A program made the translations under genes and the position numbers. 64,000 nucleotides of DNA, taken from NCBI GenBank assembly GCA_039545315.1, contig BCIM01000006.1, forward strand, positions 868,001 through 932,000, given 5' to 3'. The notes beneath the pieces were generated by a model. That model was not told the DNA's origin, ran no database searches, and was given only the letters and a program-made list of their open reading frames with translations. Shown in pieces: positions 1 through 10,540 of this stretch. The first letter of the stretch is position 1. The number at the start of each line of letters is the position of its first letter. The stretch is from Kondoa malvinella. Lineage: Eukaryota; Basidiomycota; Agaricostilbomycetes; Agaricostilbales; Kondoaceae.

Positions 1-1383
1 CTTCCTACCCGAGCTTCTGCTTTCCCGTATAGATGTGTGGTAGTACCTGGTATCGAGAGTGACTTTTGTACGAGCGCGTTGATGGGGTCCATTGAGGAAG
101 ATGAACCAAGAAGATTAAGCATGGAAGCCGCTCCGACTTTGAGTGAGCAATCGCCAAGCGGAAGAGAGAGGATAGCTCGAAGGTGGTTCTCGTACTGTGA
201 TGTCGAGCATGCTTCTATTGTATAGTGACCCGAGTTGTGCGGCCGCGGTGCAATCTCGTTGATGAGTATTGAGCCTGTCGAGAATCCACCAGTGAAAGAT
301 CAGCCAAAGCTGAAGCCTCTGTGATTCACTGACCATCATGCAGCTCAAATAGCTCAACACCAAACACGCCTACTGCTCCTTGACCCAACGCAGCAACGGC
401 CTTCTCCGCGATCTGCCTAGCCTTTTCCTTTACACCCGGTATCTTGCTCATCAAAGGCGCATGCACCAAATGACAAATATTGTTTTGATGCACCGTTTCT
501 ACAGCTGGGTAGCTCTTGACATCTCCTTCCGCGGCTCGAACTACCATGACTGCTATTTCCCTCTTGAATTCGGTAAACCTTTCTGCATACAAAGGGCGAG
601 TACCATTGCCCAATGCTGATATGGCTGATTGGATATCTTGTTCCGAGTCAGAGCGCAAGACATGGTTGCCTTTCCCATCGTAGGCGAGAGTGCGGGATTT
701 GAGCATAAGGGGAAGACCATAAGCTTGGATTGCGGAGCGTATAGTTTCTGATGTTGGTTTAGATGAGGACTGGGACTTGGCAGGTCGAGGAGATTCGGTT
801 GAAGGAGAAGTGGGGATAGTCGTGGATAAGTTGAGTAGGCCGGCTAAGTTGGTCGAGCCTGAAGCGGTGTTCGAGTGATGTGGCTGAGAGGAGGAAGAGG
901 AAGCTTGTGCAGACTGATCAGAAGCCAGGTCCAGAAAGTCAGCCAGAGGAAAACCATGTTTGGCCAAATGCTGCTTCTGTCTCAATTTGTCTTGGATAAC
1001 AGTGATCACAGCGGGCGAAGGATAGATCTTGATGCCCCGACCAGACTTGCCGCCTTGTGATGCGTACTCTTTTTCTAGCTCAGATAGGACACCAGCGTCG
1101 ACATGTTCAATCTCAATGGTCAGAACGTCGACTTGCTGTGCCAATTTCCTAATGTATTCCGGCGAAGAGAAGGATCCATGCAAGTGAGTGCTTGAAGCGT
1201 TGATGAGCTTTGCAGGCGAGTCTGTCGCTGGATCCAGGAAAATGCAAGATATGTTCAACCTTGAGGCAGCTTCACTGAGCATACGCCCAAGTTGGCCGCC
1301 ACCTATTGCACCCCCTGTCAGCTCGTATGCTTGCTTTATTGATGCCAGCCCTGCTCACCCAAAACGCCGACAATTTGATCCAT
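1..1383 (-). CDS. ADE2: Phosphoribosylaminoimidazole carboxylase, N-terminal part (partial)
   Basis: Purine biosynthesis enzyme acting on AIR/CAIR. Exons read on the minus strand are 1359-1383, 334-1302 and 1-274; the gene leaves the window at base 1, so the PurE-like C-terminal domain is not seen. The start ATG at 1383 begins MDQIVGVLG and joins across a 56-nt intron to GGQLGRML, the nucleotide-binding loop of the PurK ATP-grasp fold. Further on come GLPLMLKSRTLAYDGKGN (ATP-grasp) and, after a 59-nt intron, LINEIAPRPHNSGHYTIEAC, a PurK hallmark. A Ser/Thr/Pro-rich insert lies near residues 135-185, between the first and second ATP-grasp subdomains. It diverges from the CobW-type gene with 456 bp between the start codons. 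Confidence 0.95.
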
Positions 1384-1839
1384 GTCGTCTTGGTTCTTTC
1401 GTGACAACGAGCAACACCTTCAAAAGCAGCATGTACAAGACTGTGCAGCGTTACAAGGAATCGTTTAAAGTGGAGACCGTGTCTGCAATGAGTCCACAGC
1501 AGTCCATGCTATGGAACAACCTCTACATGTCCTGCAAGATGCGGAAACCATCAGTGTTCTATTTCTAAACACCCGCCTGCCTTGCTCTACACGGTCTTGC
1601 TATCTGCTTTCTGCCTTTTATCTGCTTCTTGCCGCTGTTACATGCTTCCATGCGAAACTAAGCCGGTCACCAGAAATTACCTGCGAGGTCTCTCGTGGTC
1701 AGACTATCTCTGATGACTTCAAGACCTCTCCGTAGAGGACCTTCGCAGTCACTACGAGCTGAAACTTTTCTCTCTCCGCACCGCATATTTTTTGCTTTTC
1801 ATTCGTGCCCACACTATTTCCAAATCATTGGTCAACGCA
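1384..1839. promoter_or_regulatory. Divergent intergenic region ADE2 / CobW-type gene
   Basis: 456 bp between two start codons pointing away from each other, so both promoters must lie here. It has several pyrimidine-rich runs, especially near 1560-1620 and 1780-1830 ahead of the plus-strand gene. I see no clear TATA box, repeat or RNA gene. Confidence 0.5.
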
Positions 1840-3951
1840 ATGAAGGACACTCGACTTCCTGTTACTTTACTGTCAGGCTTTTTGGGAGCAGGCAAATCTA
1901 CTCTGCTTGAGAACATTTTGAAGAAGCAGCATAATTTGAAGATTGCTTGTTTGATTAATGATATGGCAGAAGTAAAGCTATCTTTCTCTGATGTGTCCCG
2001 AAAAGGCTGATCACCTGAGGTAGATCAATATAGATGCGCAGATCGTAGGCTCGCATCGAGTGAATCAAAAGAAGCAAGAGATTGTCGAGCTCAGCAATGG
2101 CTGCATTTGCTGCACTTTGCGTTCCGACTTGCTCGAGGAGGTAGCAGCTCTAGCCCAAGATGGTCGATGTGAGTACCTTCCTAGTGAATACAGACCCGAA
2201 CTGATTGATTATCAGTTGACTACCTTTTGATCGAAAGCAGCGGCATTTCGGAGCCTCAACAAGTCGCCGAAGCGTTTACAATGGATTTCTATGACATGCT
2301 GGAGGAAGACGAGGTCAGTCTTCAGGGTGCACCAGACAATCTGACAGCTTATTGATCTACGAGTAGAAAAGTGTCGCCAAAGGTGATGCAAAGGACAAGA
2401 AAGGTCTCACGCCTGAAATTGTGAAGTTGCTACAAGAAGGTGGACTGGCAAAAATGTGTCGACTTGACACAGCAGTGACTGTGGTATGTCATCTTGCTGT
2501 TATTGGCTGTCCAACTAACAAACAACCAGGTGGACTGTTTGACCTTTTTCGACAATTTTGATACTGCACAAAGTTTGATTGAACGGTGGGGTGATAGGGA
2601 CGTACCAGAAGAAGATGACAGGAACGTGACCGAGCTGCTTGTGAGTGTCCATAGCGATCTTGCCGACATTGTGCTGACCCAAAACACAGGTCGAGTGAGT
2701 TTCATTTCTGTGGAAATCATTGCTTCGCTCATGCTTATGTGGTCGTTTAGCCAGATAGAATTTAGCAACGTCATCATATTGAACAATATTGATCTGGTGA
2801 CTCTGTCATTCTCGCTAACCTAGCACTGCTAATGTGTAAAGCTGTAGGCCGGCGCAGCTACTACTACGCGAGTCGAGAACATTATCAAGCAACTGAACCC
2901 TCACGCGAAAATCATTCGAACGCATCATGCCAACGTCAACCCGAAAGATCTGGTCAACACCAACATCTTTGACTTTGACAAGGCTGCTACTTCAATGGGT
3001 TGGCTAGAGTCCCTTTCCAAGCCGCATACACCCGAGACGTTGGAATACAACATCAGCAGCGTAGTCTTCCGCAGTCGAAAGCCTTCCATCCAGAGAGGTT
3101 GTATAACTTGTTGGTCGATAAATTGCATGTTGCCTCTTAACTGAAAAAGACAGTGCTGATTTCACATTAGTGTCATTGTCGAGTCTCAATATGAAGAAGG
3201 CTCAGAAGCGGTTTGTTCGTCGAATTATAGGTAATGTGTGCTCACGCGTACGACAGGGTTCAGGAAGCGGTGACGAAGTCATGAGCGAAGCAGAAGATGA
3301 GATGATGGAAGAGCAGCCAATCGATATTGAGGAGAAGCGAAAGACAAAGAAGGCAGATCCAGTTTGGAAAGGCTTGGTATGTCTTGCTCACATGGTCCTT
3401 TGCACAGTGCTAATCTCTATGTGCAGCTACGGTCAAAGGGCTTCATTTGGCTAGCAACTCGTCCATCTTGGTATGGCGAGTGGAGTCAAGTAGGTTTGCT
3501 GATACGTTGCCTCTACTTTCAGCTGACGATCATTATAGGCTGGTCTAATGTGCCAGATCGCTGCTGGAGGACCTTGGTATTCGACGATGGATGAAGCTGA
3601 CTGGCCTTTCGAAAACAAGGAGGCTGTAGAAGCCATCAAGGCAGATTTTGAAGTAGTGAGTTTCCCTAACCGGACCAAATGCTGGAACTGACTCGGACCC
3701 AGCCTTGGGGCGACCGAAGGCAAGAATTGGTGCTCATTGGAGAGAATTTGCAAAAGGAAGATCTCGAACAACAGCTGCGGGCAGCATTAGTAACCGACAA
3801 AGAATGGCGGAAGATTGAGAAAATCATGAGGCGAACAGATCTCTTAGAAAGGCAGATGGAGGAGAAGCTCCAAGATCTGTTTGATGATGGTTTCGAGAGT
3901 TGGTTACCGCCTGATGGTCTGGAGTCGCACTCGCACTCTCACAGCTTGTGA
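1840..3951 (+). CDS. CobW/COG0523-family GTPase, putative metal chaperone
   Basis: G3E-family P-loop GTPases of this type insert or traffic metals such as zinc or cobalt. Exons: 1840-1971, 2024-2168, 2216-2313, 2367-2483, 2530-2640, 2690-2694, 2751-2796, 2848 to about 3097, 3171-3376, 3427-3489, 3539-3655 and 3703-3951. The protein starts KDTRLPVTLLSGFLGAGKST (Walker A) and carries NGCICCTLR, the CxCC metal site; VDQIEF...LNNIDL is the nucleotide region. The CobW C-terminal domain is plain from RSKGFIWLATRP onward, and the chain ends ESHSHSHSL, a His-rich metal tail. The CPELVPI motif of ZNG1 is absent, so orthology to ZNG1 is unlikely. Two oddities: exon 6 is only 5 nt, and the conserved PFHPERL segment at 3084-3128 is one base out of frame. 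An open 512-codon model exists using a 3098-3170 intron that skips it. Confidence 0.85.
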
Positions 3952-4154
3952 AGGCTATTTTTGGAGGGCTTCAACAGATGAAAGGCTGCAATCGATGATA
4001 CTCTGCTATTCTGTGCAATGCACTCTTCGGGAAGCTGCATATTGTACCTGGGATTGACTTGGGACAATTCCCTGACGTCGCTTCTTCCCACACAGCCTCA
4101 GAAACATGAACTTGACTGGACTATAATGACGCCCTTGCCTGTTCTATCAGCAAC

Positions 4155-7100
4155 ATGCCAATCAAGTCAGCGTCACCAGTCCTGCGGCAGTCTCTCCTGC
4201 TCGCTGTCGTCGTCTTGACAATACACGTCCTGTTTCGACATGAAGCACTTCATTCAATCAGGAACCGAAGAGATACCCTGTCTGCCTCTAATACCCTAGC
4301 CAAGCGCTCATTCGAAGAGATGCAAACCTTCAGCCATGATCACGACACTGTCATAGACTCGCCTGCGTTCCTGCCATACCTGACATGGTATCAAGGACTA
4401 CATACATTGCAAGCAAGAATCGCTGTGGCCTTCTCGCTCGTCGTCTGGCTTGCTTTCCTGTTCGCGTGCGTCGGCATAGTCGCGAGCGATTACTTCTGCC
4501 CAAATGCGAGTCTGTTTTATCATGTTGCCCGAACGAGCTGACGGGAGGCATATAGCTATCAACTATCTCAAGCAAACTTGGGCTATCTGAATCAGTCGTA
4601 GGTGATCCAAGCCCTAGCATGGGATATACTCATGGCAATTTGCAGGCCGGCTCGACTTTGCTCGCATTTGGGAATGGCTCGCCTGACGTCTTCTCAACTT
4701 TCGCTTCACTTGGAGCCAACTCTGGATCATTGGCCATTGGCGAGCTTCTGGGCGCTGCGACCTTTATTGTTTCTGTTGTAGCCGGCTCGATGACTCTCGT
4801 AGCACCTTTCAAGATTCAGAGACATACTTTCCTGCGCGATGTCACCTTCTTTACTGCCGCTGCACTCTTGGTTCTGGTCATTCTATGGGACAACAAGATT
4901 ACTAGGCTAGAATCAGGTGCTATGGTGATCCTATATGTGATATATGTTTTGGTGGTCGCAATAGGAAGTTGGTGGCATTCGAGGAGAGAAAGGCAGACAG
5001 AACTTATGCGAAGAGCTAGGGCGGAATATGCAGCTGAGGGCATGTCTGAAGACGAGAATCAGGGCGGGATGAAAACTCCCAACCAGCCTACTCCAGCTCG
5101 CAGTCTATCTTCCGCTGGAGTCTCTCCTCTAATCAGCTTTACTGACGCAGAAGACGACCTGGACGAAGAAGACGAGTCTATGCTTCCACTACCTTCTCCT
5201 TCGTTCAGTATAGGCAGGCAACATTCAGCTCTCCGTTCTCGTCATAGGTCGAAATCGTTATCAATAGGCCGCACTCGACCATCTCTCTTAGGCGCTGTCG
5301 AATTCCGCGACGTTGTCAACTCTCTCGCGGCAGATTCAAGTGTTTCCAAACAGCTGGCAGCCTTTCCAGATATAGCGGAAGAAAGTCCGGAAAGGCCACC
5401 GCGACCTTTTTCGATTCGAAGAGCGGCATCACATAAAGAAGTGCATCCAGCAAGGACAGCTTCGAGAGACGGGTCAACATTTCGCATGCCCGCTCATCAA
5501 CGGTCAAGATCGATTGCTCCTGCTGAAGGCTGCTCAAACGGTGAACCTACTTCTGACATGTTACACTCGGTCCCAGATTTGGTCGACCTCGATGTCGCCA
5601 ATCCATGGAAGCAAGACCACGATCTCATAGCTCATCACCACGCTACATCTGAAGGATCCGACTCGACACCTTCAACAGCTACAATTCGCGAAGGCATGCG
5701 GCCGAAAGACGTTCTTCGACTACATATACCCTCAGACGAAACACCAAACCCTTTCAATCCTTCCTTTCCGTTTTCGCCTCCCCAACCGACACCTGGTAGC
5801 GTCAGATCGATACATAAAGTCCCTTCGATAGTCGTCATGAACGAATCAGGTCAGATATCGCCAGCAAGTGTACCTGGCACTCCGGTCCGAGCTCTCAGCC
5901 GTCGAGAAACTTTCTTTGCCGCCATCACGCCGTTCTCGGATGGTCATCGCAGAAGAATGCGATGTTTAGGACGAGCGATCTACGGCACACTTTTCCCTTC
6001 GCTTGGCGATTTTCGTAGCAAGTCATGGGTAGCTGCGCTCCTCGCAATCGCTGCTGTACCCGCTATATTCTGCCTGGTCTTGACGTTGCCGGTAGTTGAT
6101 GAAGAAGGAGATGCTTCATCGGCCTCAGATCTACACGAAAAAGAAGTTCATCCGCCATACAAAGACGATGAAGAGGAATATCGAGCGGAAAGGCGGGACA
6201 GAGCTCGAAAAAGGGATGAACACATTGCTCACCAGCTTCATTCGCCAGTCACGTTCCATTCTAGCTCAAGAGATGGGTACTTTGACGCCAAGGCAGTGAA
6301 TGCAGATGATTTGGAAGACTCGCTGAGGCAGCTGACTGGCGAAGGGGAGCAATCGAAAGATCAGTCAAGGCCGCCATCTTTCTATGAAGACCGAACGCCT
6401 CCGAGTTCACCCGTCTCTAATGAAGAGCAAGCAGCGGCAGATCGACAAGTTTCTGCCTGCCTCACTACCGTCCAATGCATCGCTGCTCCTCTCTTTTGTG
6501 TCGCAGCACTCACCTCAGACGACCCGAACATCTGGTATTGGGTGGCAGCGGCGTGTACAAGTGCTGTCCTCGGCTTAGTATCTCGGGTCATTGTAACAAG
6601 ATGGTCTGGCGGCAGAGTCATGCTATGCGTGATCGGTTTCGTGGTGTCGATGGTCTGGCTTCTGACTATTGTCAACGAAGTTGTCGGCGTCCTTCAGGTA
6701 GCTTTCTCTATCCGGGCTCGAACCGTCTGATGGGGGAAATAGGCCATCGGACATGTCTTTGGTCTGTCAGACTCGATACTCGGCGTCACCATATTCGCCT
6801 TGGGCAACTCGACGGCCGATCTTGTTGCAAATCTCACTATAGCCAAGATGGGATATCCGCAGATGGCGATCAGCGCCTGTTTTGGCGGTCCTCTTCTCAA
6901 TATCCTACTCGGTGTCGGACTATCCGGCTCATATTATATTCACGCGTCTGGACATCCTTATCCTATCAAGTTCGACCCTACCCTGCTCGCAACATGCGTA
7001 GCTCTGATAGCGGTGTTGAGTACGTCCTGAGACTGACCTCGCATATTAGATGCTGATGGGCAGAGCAGTGGCAAGCTTCATTTTTGTTCCGATGAATGGG

Positions 7101-7238
7101 TATATGATGACAAGAAAGTGGGGTCTATGTACGTCTATGCTGACAGCCTGATTCGATACTGACATGCTCGTGGCAGCGCTGATCGGCTTCTACTTATTAC
7201 TGGTTGCCGTCAATGTGTTTGTGGAGATCAAGTTCTAG
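4155..7238 (+). CDS. Cation/calcium exchanger of the CCX/NCLX type
   Basis: Membrane antiporter of the CaCA superfamily, resembling mitochondrial NCLX (SLC8B1) and fungal homologues. Exons: 4155-4505, 4556-4597, 4646-6697, 6743-7019, 7069-7128 and 7177-7238, giving 947 residues. Both alpha repeats are visible: AFGNGSPDVFSTFASLGANS with GELLGAATF near residues 135-175, and FALGNSTADLVANLT with GGPLLNILLGVG in the last quarter. A long Ser/Pro/Glu-rich cytoplasmic loop (about residues 240-600) separates the halves. There is an N-terminal hydrophobic segment after MPIKSASPVLRQ. The first intron has a GC donor (GCGAGT at 4506). Substrate is inferred; calcium with sodium or proton exchange is likely. 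Confidence 0.85.
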
Positions 7239-7426
7239 TTATTCGAATGGTGTAACATTAGTCGTTGGGCTTTCAGGACTTGTACAGTATACCCTTCAAC
7301 GATGATATCAATATGCAAAAACGAACGTCTTTCTTCTATATTCTATGACACTTATATGCGTGTTTGCTAAATGTACACATGTGTGAAGTCCACGAAATAA
7401 CACAAAAATGTCCTTATAGCATTACA

Positions 7427-9602
7427 TCAACACACCAGTACCACTTTTGGCTTGGTGCCGGCAGCGCGTTTCCAATCAGCATCGGTGCGGAGACATTGAG
7501 AGGCGTCTTGCATGAGAGCGTCAACCACATCGCTGCCGCTTTTGCCTAGCTCGCGAAGCACGAAAGGTCGATCCAGCTCTGCACCTGCCGCGCGAAGCTT
7601 CTCCGCTACTTTGTCTTCCATTTCATGCAGAGTAGCGCTGCGCATTACTTTCAAAACAATGTTGGCGTTAGCGTGTCGGACTTTGACGGTGATCATATCA
7701 GCCGAAGTAGTGTTTGGCGAAGGCATAGGTGAGATAGCTTCGCCAATCTGTTCAATTGGAGGTGAGCCGGCAATAGACTTGAGACCGGGACGCTGAGCGA
7801 GAGATCCAGATCGACTACGAGAAGAAGCGCCGCGAGGTGAGCCAAAGGTGAAGGATGCTGGAAGTGGTACAAGATTGCCATTGGCCCATGAATGATCGTC
7901 GATCTTCGGATCCGTTGGGCTATCAGCCATCCACGGCGTTTCTGGCGTTGCTGGCATCGTAAAGCTTTCATTTGACGAATAGGCGAAAGAGTCGCCGCTC
8001 GACGACATGGGCGAGAATTCTCCTTGATCAAAGCTTGTAACGCTGGAAGCAATGTCAACAGATGACAACATTGACGAATTTGATTGGTTGTAAGAATGGG
8101 TGCTATGGGTGCTGGAGCCGCTGCCGGTGCTCTTGTGGCCTCGGAAAGGGTGGCTAGTGCTAGCAGAAACAGTCGGCTTTCTTGATTGGCCATTGATTTG
8201 ATCCGGGTATACAAAATGTGATTGTGCTGGTGTGGAAGGTATAGAACGAGTGGGCGCGATACAATTGGACGCAAGTGATGAAGAACGAGAAAGATATTGC
8301 TGAGGAGCACGGAAAGGCAGAGGCAAAGCTGACCCATTTTGGCGCTAAAGATATGAATTAGGACAACAAACGCAAGGATAGGAGGCTGTGACGTACTATG
8401 TCTTGCAAAGAAGCAAAGTGACGCAGATGTTTCGGTCTGTACGAGTCCATCATCTTGGTTGGTAGCTCGGGCGGAGGCGAGTCTCTCTGTTCATCCTCTT
8501 CATCCCCATCCACCGGAGTCTGCAAATCTCTGTCCAACCCGGCCAAGAACGATTGTGGGGTGACGGTATGATCAGTCGAGAAGCTACGGGCTAGCGAATC
8601 CAAAGAAGCCCTGTGCCTAGCTTGAATGGTACGGATAGAGCGAGATGTAGGAGAAATTGGTCGATGATCATCGCAGCTTAAAGCTTGCCATTCTTGTTCA
8701 TTGGCAACCAAAGAACCGCTTGCGAAAGCTTGGTCGCCTGCTAGTGTGGTAGTGACTTGACTGCTGGGCGAAAGCGATGGGTACACGGTAGGGGTAGGAG
8801 GCAAATAGTGGTCCAACTCTTCGGGTTGGCGAAGATTTGGTGTAGACCGTTTCTGATGCAAGCCCGGGCGATAAGGTGGTCGGCCAAGAAGGAAAGGTGA
8901 AGCAGGCGGAGAAGCGAGGAACAAGTCTCTGCCTAGAGAGTCCTGTCTTGTACGGGTAGCGAATGGCAGGCTGGGGCGGCTGACATGCGCTTGTGTCGAA
9001 CGAAGAGTGAGATCATTGCTGTTCAGATCCAATGGCGGCGGTCGTGCTGTATCGTCGCGGGAGAAGAAGTCGACAAAGACGCTACTGCGCTTGACTTCAT
9101 CCACTTCATACAGGCGTCGAACCTTGATAGACAGGCTGTCAGCCCAAGCAAGTATGAGAGCTATTTTTGACAAACCCAAAGATCTAAGTCGTCGTTGCGT
9201 TGAGTCAAAGTAGACTTGGTCACAAATAGAGCCAACTTCTTGTTCAAGCGAGGCAATTGTTTCAAAGCTTCAGGTGGTAATGTATCGAGAAGACGCTGCT
9301 GGAGTTCAATGAATTGATCCCAGGATCGATTGACGTTATAGTATTCGGTGTGGTTGTCTCCTAAGATGCGGCATACAAAGAAGATCTTGCCGTTGAGTTT
9401 AGTGTAATGAACGACGCTGATGTATTTGATTGAGAAGCGCCGAGTCTTGCGCTGTCGGCCGCTGTAACCTGTCGTAGGTGCTTTGACCACAGCATCGAGC
9501 GATGACGTGAGGCTGGACAAGTCTGATGGTCGAACAGTTTGTGGGGTCTAGGAAAGACTGTCAGCTCCAGATCCTGCTTGCTTTAAAGCGGGAACTGACC
9601 AT
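7427..9602 (-). CDS. PX and PB1 domain protein (possible polarity scaffold)
   Basis: 672 residues from exons 9600-9602, 9176-9547, 8397-9122 and 7427-8344. The PX domain (phosphoinositide binding) lies in the N-terminal quarter: YISVVHYTKLNGKIFFVCRI, YYNVNRSWDQFIELQQ and LPRLNKKL. A PB1 domain closes the protein (TVKVRHANANIVLKVM ... KPKVVLVC). The middle is Ser/Pro-rich and looks disordered. PX plus C-terminal PB1 is the tail order of Bem1/Scd2 scaffolds, but no SH3 domain can be read in the 0.9 kb upstream. The proposed first coding exon is just ATG, followed at once by GTCAGT; an unseen upstream exon would change the N-terminus. Domains are seen; the polarity role is inferred. Confidence 0.7.
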
Positions 9603-9606
9603 TATA

Positions 9607-9636
9607 GTCGTAAAGGGTCGTGAAAGGTCGTGAAAG
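9607..9636. repeat. Three tandem 10-bp repeats abutting a start codon
   Basis: GTCGTAAAGG, GTCGTGAAAG and GTCGTGAAAG follow each other directly. On the minus strand this is CTTTCACGAC twice and CCTTTACGAC once, ending 4 bp before the proposed ATG of the PX-PB1 gene. It would be 5' leader or core promoter. Confidence 0.8.
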
Positions 9637-10144
9637 TGCTCGGTGGATCAAGAGACCAGAGGGATCGCACTGCAGATGTAGCAATGTCAAACAGGGGTTC
9701 TTCCTTTCCAGAAACCGGAATCGGATGCTTCTGTGAGCACACGCGGCCTAAAGGAGGCGCAGCGGGCAGGCAAGCTGCAGCTCCAGAAGCGACAGTCCAA
9801 AGCGAAGATGGCAGAAGAAGACCAGAGAAGAGGTAGAAATAAAAAGCAGAGACCTACCCAGTTGCACTCGAAATCGCGCCGTTCACCTATTGTCTACGCA
9901 GCACCAGCGAGGAAATGTATGGTAGCTCGTCACAGTAGCTGTTGAAGCTTGGAGTCGCTTTGTCTTGCCTGACGACCCAAAGAACTCGGTCCTCGCTTTT
10001 GTCTCGCAAAGAAAAGCGAGAATGGTGTCGTTCAAGCCGGTTTGATGGGTTTGTGCAGCTGTCTGTCGTTGTCGTTCTCTACACATGCGAGACTTAGAAC
10101 CCCGAATTTCCCACAGCGGTTGGACGCCGCGTGACAGAAAAAAG

Positions 10145-10229
10145 GTGAGCGCTCACAAATAGCGCTGCTGACGTGATGCCAACAAAAGCCGGGAACAGTG
10201 TCTCTCACCAGCTCACAGAGACAGTGAGC
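10145..10229. repeat. Clustered GTGAGC palindromes
   Basis: GTGAGCGCTCAC (10145-10156) is a perfect 12-bp palindrome. Sixty bases on, GCTCAC (10211-10216) and GTGAGC (10224-10229) form an inverted repeat with a 7-bp spacer. The same hexamer therefore occurs four times in 85 bp, a plausible dimer-binding site cluster in the PX-PB1 upstream region. Confidence 0.7.
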
Positions 10230-10540
10230 ACGAGCAGCGAGCGAAGGACGACTTTGCAATCTCAAGCGCAAGGAAAGTAACCGATGGAGAAATGTCCTTG
10301 CTTTGACGGGTATACTCTATACGAGGTGTTTTGGGGTGAAAGGACAAGCGGAGAGATGTTGCGCTGGCCGGTCGTTGCACTCAAGGTTCCATCTCGCGCC
10401 CGTGTTATTGATGACATGCATTCGAAGGTTGCAGAATAATGCACCGCTTCCTCAACTTCTACCTCCGCGAGCGTGCTGAAGACAGCGATAGATCCAGGCC
10501 TATAGCAGCCTGCACACATTTTCAGTCAGGCCAGATAAAG

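Larger units (their letters stand above)
9603..10540. other. Gene-free stretch upstream of the PX-PB1 gene
   Basis: 938 bp between the 3' end of the 990-residue protein gene and the PX-PB1 start, both on the minus strand. Reading frames on either strand are short and match no domain. It holds the three 10-bp tandem repeats next to the PX-PB1 start and the GTGAGC palindromes listed separately, plus a CRE-like TGACGTGA at about 10169-10176. Confidence 0.5.
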
